Below are positions 35,243-44,743 of a stretch of DNA of 64,000 nt, piece by piece. Origin of the DNA: Arboricoccus pini (GTDB taxonomy: Bacteria > Pseudomonadota > Alphaproteobacteria > Geminicoccales > Geminicoccaceae); assembly GCF_900187945.1 (NCBI RefSeq), contig NZ_FYEH01000005.1:186001-250000 (forward strand). The letters are read 5' to 3'. The notes below the pieces were generated by a model. It made no database searches, was not told the DNA's origin, and worked only from the letters and a program-made list of their open reading frames with translations. The position numbers were made by a program, and so were the translations under genes. Within the stretch, counting starts at the first letter, position 1, and the number at the start of each line of letters is the position of its first letter.

Positions 35243-37303
35243 TCAATCGTCGCTGAGTGTGAACTTCTCAATCAGGGCATCGCGCTGGCGCCTGGCATCT
35301 ATCGCCTGAGCGCGATACTGGCCGATCTGCGCGTCGAGCGAGTTGATCCGCTCATCCGAAGTTTGAAGTTCCGCCACGTAACGATTCCGCTGTGGGTCTC
35401 CGGCCGGGAACAGCTGCATGTTCTGGCGGAGGCGCTGCTCGTTGGTGAACTCGTCCTGACGCTGCTGCTCAAGTGCTTGCGCTTTCTGATCACTTTGGGC
35501 CGCTGTCTTCTCAAGTGTCGCTATGGGGGCGAGAGTCGCCATGGCCGGCGCGGGCAGGCCGCCCGGCGCGCTCGCCAAGTTCATGAGAATCGCCGACGCA
35601 TCGGCAATCTGCACATCGTCGAAGGTCCTGGTATCGACCTTTATCGTTACCGTCTTGGAAGTCTGAGGGGCGAGCGCGGTTGAAACCCGCCAGGAAGCCG
35701 CCGTGGGATCAGCCAGATCGCCACCCTCGGCGTGGATCGTCGCGCCGGGCATCCTCGGTATTTCCACTATGAGTTTCGTGGCGTCGGTGCCCGTCGCCGA
35801 TCCGGCGAGGGTCAGGCCGATCGTCGTCCGATCGATGACGCCGACCCGCGCCAGCCCGTCGACGATGCTGAAGGAGGCAAGGGTCTGGGAGGGCACGACC
35901 GTCCATTTGGCGCCGATCCGGAGATCCTGCGCGAAGGCCAGCATACGGGATTCACCCGGCGGCGTAGCCGGCATCCGCGCATCGCCCGAAAAACCGTCCC
36001 CGTCGGAGGTGGAGACCGGCCCCGCCGGCCAGCTCCCCTCGGAGTCGTTCGTTACCTTCAAAGCGGAGACGGGATGTTCCCAGCCCTGAGACAGGAGATC
36101 GACCTTCTCCACGGTTGGCGTCGTGTCGATGAAGGGAAGCTCAGCAGTCTGGCCGGCGGCGAGCGTCACCGGATTGGCCAGTCGGAAAGTCTCGCCCACG
36201 CCTTCGGCCGGAGGCGGCGATCCGGGGGCGCTCGCGCCGATCTCGTCTCCGGACGACTCGGCGACCAGCCCTCCCTCGGGCTCGTCTGCCGCCGCGGATT
36301 TCGTCAGCGGCGCGGGGGGCGGCGGGGGCGCCGCCATCGCCCTCGCCGGCGTGGGGATGGCGCGCTGGTCCAGGCCGGGCAGTTGATGCTCCTGCTGGTC
36401 CACCGGCGCCGCCGGTCTGGTCACGTCGGTTCGGGCATAGAGCGCTTCCGTGAACGATGACGGATTGCCCGACTGCAGAACCAAAGACACATTCGTCCAA
36501 TCGGTGGCAGTCGTATTCGCGACCACGGCCCAGCCCTGCAGTGTGCCACGGGTCGATCCCGGCGCGGCGCCACGCAGGCGATAGGTGGCTTTCCAGAGAG
36601 GGACCGGAAGGGCTGCGGCGAAGGTCGCCTCCCCAGCCTGATTGGCCGTGCCCGTGATCGTCACCGAGACAGGCGAATCCTCGCTCCGCGCCCCGATGGC
36701 TTGCAATGCCTTCTCCACCCGGTTCGCGAGGCCAGAATCGGTCAAGGTAACGCTCGTCAGCTCTTCCAGAACGCGCTGGGACAATACGCCGCCGGTATCG
36801 AGGGTGAGCCTGGTCCGGTTGACGGCGATCCGTCCGCCAGCCGCCGGCTCCGGCGAGGCCTCCACCGCCAGAAGTCTCCCCCGGGCAGTGAGGTTGCCCG
36901 GCCCCTCCAGGCTGACATCACGGCCGATCATCGCCTTCAGCAGCGCAGCCTCCGTCGGCGGACCGCCATCCGAGGGAACGATACCCGCCGTATCCGCCTC
37001 GCCCGGCGGCGAGGGCATGGAGACCGAGCCGAGAGACGTGCCGCGAATAGCGACGATGGATTTCAGCAGATCGTCCACGTCGGAGGGCTTGGCTTCGATC
37101 GACCAGGGACCGGCTTGCCGCGTGGTCCACTCGAACCAGCCCACGCCGGAAAGCGTCAGGAGAATCCGGGCTGGGCCGCCGAGTCTGGCTTGGCCAACCA
37201 CGGGCGTGGGCGTATCTGCACGTGCGGCCTGTATGGTGGTCGGACAAAGTGCGCTGGTCGCCAAGAGCAACGCTAGAGCGGTTCGCGTCGATCCGATTCT
37301 CAT
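35243..37303 (-). CDS. Secreted DUF4139-domain protein
   Basis: 686 residues from ATG 37303, which has agggaga 7 bases upstream. Signal peptide (ALALLLATSALCPTTIQAARA). Large beta-rich DUF4139 region: VPLWKATYRLRG at ~240 and WEHPVSALKVTNDSEGSWPAGPVS at ~455, EIPRMPGATIHAEGG, then a C-terminal coiled coil (~600-685, Gln/Arg-rich). A low-complexity Pro/Ala stretch (~330-380) splits the domain. Function of the family (mucoidy inhibitor A-like) is not established. Confidence 0.8.
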   Translation of the reverse strand: MRIGSTRTALALLLATSALCPTTIQAARADTPTPVVGQARLGGPARILLTLSGVGWFEWTTRQAGPWSIEAKPSDVDDLLKSIVAIRGTSLGSVSMPSPPGEADTAGIVPSDGGPPTEAALLKAMIGRDVSLEGPGNLTARGRLLAVEASPEPAAGGRIAVNRTRLTLDTGGVLSQRVLEELTSVTLTDSGLANRVEKALQAIGARSEDSPVSVTITGTANQAGEATFAAALPVPLWKATYRLRGAAPGSTRGTLQGWAVVANTTATDWTNVSLVLQSGNPSSFTEALYARTDVTRPAAPVDQQEHQLPGLDQRAIPTPARAMAAPPPPPAPLTKSAAADEPEGGLVAESSGDEIGASAPGSPPPAEGVGETFRLANPVTLAAGQTAELPFIDTTPTVEKVDLLSQGWEHPVSALKVTNDSEGSWPAGPVSTSDGDGFSGDARMPATPPGESRMLAFAQDLRIGAKWTVVPSQTLASFSIVDGLARVGVIDRTTIGLTLAGSATGTDATKLIVEIPRMPGATIHAEGGDLADPTAASWRVSTALAPQTSKTVTIKVDTRTFDDVQIADASAILMNLASAPGGLPAPAMATLAPIATLEKTAAQSDQKAQALEQQRQDEFTNEQRLRQNMQLFPAGDPQRNRYVAELQTSDERINSLDAQIGQYRAQAIDARRQRDALIEKFTLSDD

Positions 37304-37407
37304 GTCCGTCTCCCTGCCTCTCCTGCGCCGAGCAGGCTCTACAATGCTGACCGGCCGTGCTCGACGCAAATTCAGACGGCCGGCGGCGGTGCCTAGATTC
37401 CGGCCGT

Positions 37408-37606
37408 CTACCCGCCGTCGATGGCGAAGACCACGCCTGTCACATAGCTCGACCCCGGCACAACAGCCAAGCTAGCACATCGGCAACCTCAGACGGATCA
37501 CCCATCCGGCGTATCGGATCCGCCCCGCGACCGCGGACTGCAGGGCCGGGTCAGCCAGAACGCGGGCCATCATCCGTGTGGCGATCTGGCCGGGGCAGAC
37601 GACGCG
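37408..37606 (-). pseudogene. 3' part of a second short-chain dehydrogenase gene
   Basis: Reads VVCPGQIATRMMARVLADPALQ, then, after one frame slip near 37500, PSEVADVLAWLLC and FAIDGG, the last ~65 residues of an SDR. Its 5' side is replaced by a truncated IS3 orfA at about 37607, so the IS or a linked deletion destroyed it. Confidence 0.7.
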
Positions 37607-37869
37607 ATGCTGCGGCCCTGCACCACGCGCTCGGCCTTGAGCTTGGCGACCTCACGCCGCAGCCGGCCAATCTCCTGCTGTTCGGGCTTGACCTGGCCCT
37701 GACCCGGAAAGGCTTGCCCAGGATCGGCAGTGAGTTCCTTGATCCAACTCCGCAAGATGTTCTCGCCGACATCCAGGTCCCGGCTGGCGTGTACCACCGA
37801 AACACCACGCTCCTTGACCAGCCGGACCGCCTCCAGCTTAAACTCTCGGCTGAATTGTCGCCGCGCCAT
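37607..37869 (-). pseudogene. IS3-family transposase orfA, 3'-truncated
   Basis: Starts MARRQFSREFKLEAVRLVKERG, the IS3/IS911 OrfA HTH, and continues to the leucine-zipper-like IGRLRREVAKLKAER, then leaves the family where the dehydrogenase scrap begins. The open frame runs to 37570 using foreign sequence. OrfB and the ribosomal slippage region are gone, so it cannot transpose on its own. Confidence 0.85.
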
Positions 37870-37988
37870 CTGCTGCCTCCAATCTCGTCAAACACCCTAA
37901 TCTCGGTGTCCACCAGACCGGCAGCAGCTCAATCTGGCTGGCCTACTGCCTGCACTCGCTGACGGCGCCCCGCCTCGTCACCTGGTAG

Positions 37989-38171
37989 GCTCTCAAGGCG
38001 CAGCACGGAGGCGGCTTCAAAGAGCTCTACCACTTCAAATCGAAGTTCCCTGCCGTCCTACAGCTCGCTCAAGCCATCTATCCGAATGCCAACGCCGAGA
38101 TCGTCGATGCTGGTGTGATCCTCGAGCCGAGCCGGCCGCCGGTGGCTCCGCGGATGATCGCAATCAGGTAG
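37989..38171 (+). pseudogene. Unrecognised gene remnant
   Basis: About 60 codons of protein-like sequence (GGFKELYHFKSKFPAVLQLAQAIYPNANAEIVDAG) ending at a TAG that lies inside an inverted repeat. Upstream in the same frame, past a TAG at 37986, another protein-like stretch (IWLAYCLHSLTAPRLVTW) continues, so this is the 3' end of a decayed gene. Family unknown. Confidence 0.4.
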
Positions 38172-38200
38172 ATTGGGGGCTCACCAAAGCCCCCAATCTA
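38169..38200. repeat. Perfect 13-bp inverted repeat
   Basis: tagattgggggct (38169-38181), loop caccaa, agcccccaatcta (38188-38200). No T-run follows on the plus strand. Its left arm contains the stop codon of the remnant gene. Could be a terminator stem or a recombination site near the tyrosine recombinase gene. Confidence 0.6.
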
Positions 38201-38441
38201 CCCGCGAGGGGACCCTCAAAATTGGAGGGCTTTATTCAGAGCGGCAGACAAAGGTGATCGGGGAATTACTCCGAACCAACTATCTGGCGAAGATTGGCGA
38301 GAGCCTGATGGTGTCCGATTTGGAGCCGCGATAATGCGACTTCGACGGCCCTGAAGGGCAGTGGTGGGATTTCTTCCCCATCTCTCCAGTAACTTATCGC
38401 AGAAAAACGCACGCTAATAAGTAGTTAGCGTACCTCTGATC
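38201..38441 (+). other. Spacer before the recombinase
   Basis: About 240 bases with no gene seen. Just before the recombinase start, acttat...ataagt (about 38391-38422) forms a short inverted repeat of the kind found at tyrosine-recombinase core sites; tentative. Confidence 0.3.
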
Positions 38442-39356
38442 ATGCAGCTATCTGCTTGCCACAATCGACAGGCCTCTGTCAGTCTCGCGGTGAACGAGAC
38501 GGGAGAGGTTGTGGGGACCGAGGTGACAACGGTGATGCCACCAGTCGACCTGCAGCTGGCGGAGACGCTGCCGGCCGCGTTTGCCCATCTGGCGGCGGGG
38601 CCGCTGGCCGAGGCGCTCGGGAAGGCTGTGGGATTCGCGCAGGCGTCGCTCGCGCCGCGCGCCGAGAAGGCCTACGGCGATACCTGGAACGCCTTTCGCG
38701 ACTGGTGCGCCCTGCATCGCGTGCCCGCGCTGCCGGCGGCGCCTGCGATCGTCGCCGCCTATCTGGCGGCGCGCCAGGACCGCCTGGGGCGGAGCGGGCT
38801 GCGGCTGGTTCTCGCCGCCATCGCCCATCATCACCGCCGCGCCGGACTGCCGTGGACGGCGGCCGATCCCGCTATCGCAACCGTCATGCACGGTGTCCTG
38901 CGGTCGCAGAAGCGACCCGTGCGGCCGGCCGCCGCCCTGACTTCGACCGAGATCAAGCAGCTTCTCGCGGTCTGCGATGACCGGCTTATCGGTCGCGCGA
39001 GCCTGCCGGGCCTGCGCGACCGGGCGCTGCTGCTTATGTGCTTCGCGGGCGGGCTGCGGCGCGCGGAGCTGGTCGCACTCGACCATGAAGACATCGCTAT
39101 CACCAAGGACGGGCTGACGCTGCGCATCCGTCACGCGAAAGGCGATCAGGAAGGGGAGGGGGCGTCGGTCCTCATCTCCCGCGGGCGGCAGGAGAAGACC
39201 TGCCCGGTGCGGGCGATGGAGGTCTGGCTGCAGCGCTCCCGCATCGCCTATGGCCCGGTCTTTCCACGGCTGACCGCGACCGGCACGATCGAGGGTCGCC
39301 TGAGCGGGAATGGCCTCTGGCGGATCCTCCGCCGCCGCGCCGCCCAGGCGGGGCAA
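38442..39356 (+). pseudogene. Tyrosine recombinase, C-terminally truncated
   Basis: About 305 residues. N-terminal SAM-like core-binding domain (~60-165, FRDWCALHR, YLAARQDR) and the first half of the catalytic domain with Arg I in CFAGGLRRAELVALD. The HxxR, His/Trp and nucleophilic Tyr are missing: after ILRRRAAQAG the frame passes into a ParD-like antitoxin. It cannot catalyse strand exchange. Confidence 0.8.
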
Positions 39357-39386
39357 GGAAGATTAACTATCTCGTACGGTGTGTCT

Positions 39387-39719
39387 ATGGCGTCACACCA
39401 GCGTTCCACGCGCTATGACAGACTAATAATTCCTCGTAGTGGGGGCCCGCCTATCAATATCTCAATTTCCCTGACGCCCGAGCTGCTCGGACTCATCAAG
39501 GCGCGCGTCGATTCTGGGCGCTATACCTCGTCCAGCGAAGTCGTGCGCGAGGCCCTGCGATTGCTTGAACGTGCTGATGAGCGCGAGGCCGAGGCATGCA
39601 CCCGGTTAAGGCAAGCGTGGGACGATGGCATTGCCAGCGGCGATTCCGGCCCCTCGACTTCGCTGAGCTACAGGCGGAGGCACATCGGCTGCTGGCCGCG
39701 CAGAAGAAGATTAGTGTGA
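39387..39719 (+). pseudogene. parD: ParD-type antitoxin, fused and frame-slipped
   Basis: INISISLTPELLGLIKARVDSGRYTSSSEVVREALRLLE is the ribbon-helix-helix domain of a CopG/ParD antitoxin. The frame is continuous with the recombinase fragment; ATG 39387 could start it alone. Near 39650, in a run of C, the family tail (LDFAELQAEAHRLLAAQKK) jumps to another frame, while this frame ends with GTGA overlapping the ParE start. An inverted repeat ggtgtg/cacacc (about 39378-39399) could be its operator. Confidence 0.7.
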
Positions 39720-40015
39720 TCCAACTTTGCTACACGAAGCGTGCTCGCGCCGATCTGCTCGACATCTGGCTTACGATTGCCCCGGACTACTTGGGGGCGG
39801 CCGATATCATGTTCGACCGTCTCGAAAAGCGTGCAGAAATTCTCTCGAAATGGCCAAAAGCAGGGGGCGCTTGTCCAGCCATCGCCCCCGGGGCATCTTG
39901 GTTGAACGGTCCTACCTGGTTCTATACCGCCTCATCCCCGAGGGCGTGCAAATCGTGCGGGTGCTGCATAGTGCGCGACATCGACAATGCCCTCTACTTG
40001 GAGGGAATAGAATGA
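39716..40015 (+). pseudogene. parE: ParE-type toxin, frame-broken
   Basis: GTG 39716. RLEKRAEILSKWPKAGG and DIDNALYLEGIE match RelE/ParE toxins, but the middle (VERSYLVLYRLIPEGVQIVRVLHSAR) is read in another frame, so two compensating indels are needed. Active toxins of this family poison gyrase; this copy is probably dead unless the indels are sequencing errors. Confidence 0.65.
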
Positions 40016-40251
40016 GATCGTGTAACCACGATCAAGATGGCGCTCGGCCACTTCTGACGATGCTACGCCGAAGGCGATTGCCGATAGCTCGATGCCAGTC
40101 GAACACGCAGAAATCAACAATCGCATCGACGCTGTTTTACAACAACGTCGCCATCGCCATTGAAACGCGCGCGCCATTCGAGCAAACAGAATTCTTTGAG
40201 TGCAACCTTACTCTCGATCCGCAATCGATCCCAAAATCATGGCGTTGTTGA
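40016..40251 (+). other. Spacer with no recognised gene
   Basis: 236 bases between the toxin and the metallopeptidase-like gene. Nothing recognisable on either strand. Confidence 0.3.
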
Positions 40252-42177
40252 ATGACCGTATATCGAGATACTTACCGTATAATTAAGAGAGTCGCGGCCA
40301 ATGCTCGGCGCGGTGGCATCGTCATGGGATGCCTGCTGGCTGCCGCGGTCTCGGCTGTCTGTCCCGCTCAGGCACAGTCTGAGCCGCAGGATGCGGCGAC
40401 CGATATAAATGTAACTCAGACGACGATCGTGGATGATCGGCTGAACGTCTGGGAAAAGCGGCTGGTGCAGGAGGGTCTTATCCTGCTTGGCTACTACAAT
40501 GGCTTTGCCGATGGCGTGTTTGGCAGCGGAACCCATGCGGCCATCGCAACCTTTCAGCGGAATCGGAACGAGCCCGCAACCAGCCAGTTGACGGGCGCTG
40601 ACGCATTGGATCTCGCAGCCACCGCACTCTCACTTCGCAAGAAGATAGGCTGGCAGTCGTTGAAGACGGGGACCGGCATCAGCATGTCCTACCCGGCAGC
40701 TTTGCTGGTCAATACCAAAGCGACCGACGATGGCGGCGAAATCGTGGAATCGGCGGACGGCGATATTTCCCTGATGACGACGCATATTCCTGATGCCAGC
40801 GCCAACGGCATCAATGCCTTGTTCGATTCTATGGTCAATAATCCCAAGCAGAACGTGACGTATACGTTCCACCGTCCGACCTTGTTCATCCTATCCGGCG
40901 TCCGTAATGGCGCCAAATTCTACACCCGCATGGAACAGCGCGGTCATGATATACGGGGTTATGACCTGGTCTGGTCTATCGACCATGATGATATCATGCC
41001 GAGCGTTTCGCTTTTGATTTCCAATGATTTCTACCCCTTCGGGGGCGGCCTCGACCCAAGTGACGAAACATATCCGACGCTTGAGAAGCTTGCCCATGAT
41101 GCGACGCAAGGCGGGCAAGGGCCGGATTCAAGCGCCTCAGCGGCCCCATCTCAGCCTCAAGCCTCAGCCCAATCGCAGGCGCAAGTTCAACCTCAGACCC
41201 AACAGGCTGAAGACCAAGACTCAAACGACGCGTCCAGTAACGCGAGCGACAATCCGGGCGTGGCTGAGCAGAGTTCGAATGCCTTGCCTCCGCCGGAAGA
41301 CGGCTCTCTGGTAACGAGTGACGGCAAGGGTCTCCGCTTCACCTATGAATACTTGCGGCCAAAAAATCCGCAGCTGACTTCGGCGTATAACTGGGCGGTG
41401 CGCAAGCATCTCTTTCGAAGCATTCCGGAGATCGACGCACTTGACGGCATCTTCGTGCTCCCCCACCCATTGAGCTACGTCGCGACCGAGTGCGGCTCCG
41501 TCAATGCATTCTACACCAAGAAGCATTCGGCGGTCGTGCTGTGCTACGAAATGATCGACAATCTTATGAAGATGGGCATGGATCTCGCAAAGGGAGCTCA
41601 AAATCCGGATGCGCTCACGGTCGAATTCGTCTACGATAATATTCGTTTCATTCTGCTTCATGAATCCGGTCATGCGATGATCGATCTTCTCGATCTTCCG
41701 ACAGTGGGGCGCGAAGAGGATTCGGCTGACCAGCTGGCTGCTGTTCTGCTTTTCTCCCGTGTCAACGACAGTGAGAGCGAAAATGACGTAGCGCGCGTGA
41801 GTCAGCTTGTCGCGACTTGGTTCAAGGTCGATGGCGCCGACGCGCCGACCAATGACAACTCAGTTTATGCCGATGAGCATGGTCTTGACGCACAGCGATA
41901 TTATAACCTTCTCTGCTATGTCTATGGCCGTGATCCCGATCATTTCATCAATGTCGTGAAAAATGGCCTGCTCCCGCAGGAGCGAGCGGACAGGTGCCCC
42001 GATGAAGCCGCTAAAATCACCAATGCCTGGGCCAGATTGCTGCTCCCGAATTTCGCACCCGCTTTCAAGCCGAAAGACGCGGCCTCCGGTAATGCCAACC
42101 CCGCGCCGGCTGTCGCGCAGAGTCAGCCTAAAAATCCCCTGGAATGGGACGGAAAATCAAATCCCTTCGGCAATTGA
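40252..42177 (+). CDS. Secreted DUF4344 metallopeptidase-like protein with peptidoglycan-binding-like domain
   Basis: 641 residues. Signal peptide within the first ~45 residues (IVMGCLLAAAVSAVCPAQAQ); ATG 40324 is an alternative start. Residues ~65-120 resemble PG_binding_1 (LILLGYYNGFADGVFGSGTHAAIATFQ). Residues ~285-345 are Gln/Ser/Ala low complexity. The C-terminal DUF4344 region contains HESGH at 470-474, a zinc-peptidase HExxH, with a downstream REEDSADQLAA acidic segment. Intact, and it lies between pieces of two IS3 copies, suggesting it travelled as cargo. Substrate unknown. Confidence 0.75.
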   Translation: MTVYRDTYRIIKRVAANARRGGIVMGCLLAAAVSAVCPAQAQSEPQDAATDINVTQTTIVDDRLNVWEKRLVQEGLILLGYYNGFADGVFGSGTHAAIATFQRNRNEPATSQLTGADALDLAATALSLRKKIGWQSLKTGTGISMSYPAALLVNTKATDDGGEIVESADGDISLMTTHIPDASANGINALFDSMVNNPKQNVTYTFHRPTLFILSGVRNGAKFYTRMEQRGHDIRGYDLVWSIDHDDIMPSVSLLISNDFYPFGGGLDPSDETYPTLEKLAHDATQGGQGPDSSASAAPSQPQASAQSQAQVQPQTQQAEDQDSNDASSNASDNPGVAEQSSNALPPPEDGSLVTSDGKGLRFTYEYLRPKNPQLTSAYNWAVRKHLFRSIPEIDALDGIFVLPHPLSYVATECGSVNAFYTKKHSAVVLCYEMIDNLMKMGMDLAKGAQNPDALTVEFVYDNIRFILLHESGHAMIDLLDLPTVGREEDSADQLAAVLLFSRVNDSESENDVARVSQLVATWFKVDGADAPTNDNSVYADEHGLDAQRYYNLLCYVYGRDPDHFINVVKNGLLPQERADRCPDEAAKITNAWARLLLPNFAPAFKPKDAASGNANPAPAVAQSQPKNPLEWDGKSNPFGN

Positions 42178-42317
42178 GAGCTTAGGGTCCGTTTGGAAAT
42201 TCAGGAGTGGGTGGTCCGGCGCAGCACGTTACCGCCCATGGCGTGTGGATCGGCATGCAAGAGGGACCCCGTTATCGGGGGATCGGCGCCCAAACGGGAG
42301 GTGATCCGGGTGGAATG
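42178..42317. other. Probable IS3 terminal sequence
   Basis: 140 bases between the metallopeptidase stop and the orfB fragment end. No gene; likely the non-coding end of the IS copy. Confidence 0.35.
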
Positions 42318-42554
42318 TTAGTGCAGGGTTGGCGAGGACGCCACGTCTGACTTGGCCGGGGACGCGCCCTTCAACGCTGGCGCACCCGGCTGCGGCGCGA
42401 CCGTTCCGCTGCGGGGCAGGACCGCTTCCGGTGCGGGCGGGACGTAGCCCAGCGAGCTGTGCGGCCGCACGGTGTTGAAGTGTCGTCGCCAGTTTTCGAT
42501 CAGCACTCCGGCTTCGCGTAGGCTGTAGAAGACCTCTAGATTGAGCAGCTCGTC
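42318..42554 (-). pseudogene. IS3-family transposase orfB, C-terminal fragment
   Basis: VFYSLREAGVLIENWRRHFNTVRPHSSLGY is the end of the IS3 OrfB integrase core. The catalytic DDE residues upstream are absent; at about 42555 the sequence changes to the Z1 gene. With the orfA piece at 37.6 kb it brackets a 4.4-kb segment. Confidence 0.85.
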
Positions 42555-42559
42555 GCTGC

Positions 42560-44738
42560 AAGGGGAGCAGGCCTTAGGCGTTGCTAAGCGAAGCAAGCTG
42601 GACGCCAAAGCTCAGGCGGCGCTGCTTCAATCGGCGGGCGAGATACTGGGGTCCGGCATGGACCCGAAGAAGGTTCCAGACAAGGCTGCCGGGCTCGTTG
42701 TCGGATACGTCCAAAGCGGAAAGACACTTTCATTTACGACAGTCATTGGCCTTGCTCGCGACAATGGATTTCCAATCGTGATCCTCGTCGCGGGCAACAA
42801 GGACAATTTGCTCACCCAGTCTCATCAGCGGCTCCACAATGATTTGGACGTCGATGGCGGAGAAGGGCTGTCCGCCTGGATCATGGAAAAGAATCCAAAG
42901 GCGCAAGACGGGCAATATGAGCAGCTTCTTCGGCAGACGATTGCGAATTGGCGGGACACGACGCGCGATCCTGATGAGAAGCCAACGCTGCTGCTAACGG
43001 TGCTGAAGCAAAACCAGCGTCTCAGCGTGCTTACGACTTTGCTGAGAAAGTTGGATCTGAAGGGTGTGCCGGCGCTTGTAATCGACGAAGCGGATCAGGC
43101 AAGCTTAAACACGAAGGTCAATCAGAACAACGAAAGCACGACTTACACGCGCCTGCGTGAGTTGCGCGATGCCTTACCCTGCCATACCTTTTTGCAATAC
43201 ACCGCGACGCCGCAAGCCCCATTGCTCATCAATATCGCGGACATTCTGTCTCCCGATTTCATTCACGTCCTAGAGCCGGGCACCGGCTGTGTTGGCGGTG
43301 AAGAGTTTTTCAAGGCTGACAGCCCTTACGTTAAAACGATTCCGGTTGCAGATATCCCGCCCAAGAACGCGCCAATGCCGATCGAGCCTCCTGATAGCCT
43401 ACTCATGGCTATGAGGCTACGTCGGACTCGCAGCCAGCATCATCGCTAAATCAGGCCGACGCTCGATGCTCATTCACCCGGCGCGCGAGCGGCATGTTCA
43501 CTTGACTAACGCCAAATGGGCGATCGCCGCGAAAGAGGCTTGGTCTGGCTCGCTGGGGGCGCCTGCGCATGATCCCGATCGGAAAGAGGCAATTGCTGCT
43601 TTCAAGAAAGCGTATGATGAGTTCGCCACGACCGACTCAACATTGCCCGACTTCGATCTGATTGTTGACTGGCTGCCCCGCGCGCTTCGCGGCTCGACGA
43701 TTATTGAATTCAACACGCGCGGCACGCCGAAAACGCCTGAAATCAACTGGCGGAATGCTGAGGGCTGGATTCTCGTCGGTGGACAGGCTGTGGACCGCGG
43801 CTTTACGGTCGATTCGCTTTCGATCACCTACATGCCGAGAGGCGTTGGGGTCGGCAACGCCGACACCATCTAGCAGCGCGCGCGCTTCTTTGGCTACAAG
43901 CGCAAGTACCTTGGATTGTGCCGCATTTATGTCGAGCAGAATTTGAGGATCGCGTTCGAGGATTACGTCGAGCACGAGCAGACGATGCGGACGGAACTCA
44001 AGAAGCTTTCTGCGACGGGGGCCAACCTCCATACGTGGCGACGGCGGCTCATCCTTGAGCCAACCCTTCATCCATGCCGAAGGTCGGTTATCTCAGATCC
44101 ATATACGCGCGCACGGGCTCGCGGTGGTTGGACGCAGCAGCGCGGCGCGTTGATGACAACCGCCACCCGCCGAGCAAACGCTGCTGTTCTCGATGGGTTG
44201 GTAAAAGGCCTAAAGTTCCAGCCCGACGCGACCTACCCGTCAAACGAGGTGGCGCAGCAACACCTCATTTCGCCGAACGTGCCCATGCAGGCTGTCGTGG
44301 ACGCTCTTGTAGAGTACCGGTTTGAAGACCCTCGCGATACGGCGAGCTTCACCGGGCTGCTCGTTACGATTGGCGAAGCGTTGCGTCGGGACAAAAATTG
44401 TGTCGCCACGGTGTACCAAATGAGGCCGACCGCAGTTAGCCGGCGTGACATCCATGACGACGGTGCGATTGATAACTTCCTACAGGGCCGGACGGACCGT
44501 GTCGGCGGATATCCTGGCGACACCTCCTTTAAAGGGCCCGATTGCGTCACCGTTCAACTGCACGCGTATGATCTGAACTTTGCGGGCAACGGAAAGCTTG
44601 CCGCGACAGCGGCTCCGCTGATTGGTCTCGCCGATTTCCTGTTCAGCGCGCGCCACGTCGGCCACCGAGGCCGTTGTTTTCCACATTCCGCCTGCGCTGG
44701 CGAAGGGCTGGCTGGTGCAAGTGCAAAGTGGGCGGTGA
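42560..44738 (+). pseudogene. Z1-domain helicase-like defence gene, broken
   Basis: Z1 proteins are helicase-like ATPases found in MZA-type and related anti-phage systems. Seen in pieces: GLVVGYVQSGKTLSFTTVI (Walker A), VLVIDEADQ-like LVIDEADQASLN (Walker B), YTATPQAPLLIN, then after a +1/-1 slip near 43410, GYVGLAASIIAKSGRRS; VGGQAVDRGFTVDSL; a TAG at 43871-43873 where relatives have Gln (NADTIQQRARFFGYKR); and, after another slip near 44640, the tail VFHIPPALAKGWLVQVQSGR ending at TGA 44738. The 5' end is cut by the IS3 fragment. Confidence 0.8.
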
Positions 44739-44743
44739 TCGAG

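Noticed and set aside
34751-35309. 184-codon plus-strand frame
   Set aside because: Featureless; the minus-strand 91-residue frame has more protein-like composition and a membrane helix.
37357-37962. 201-codon plus-strand frame opposite the IS3 orfA piece
   Set aside because: The opposite strand matches IS3 OrfA and an SDR end; this frame is a shadow.
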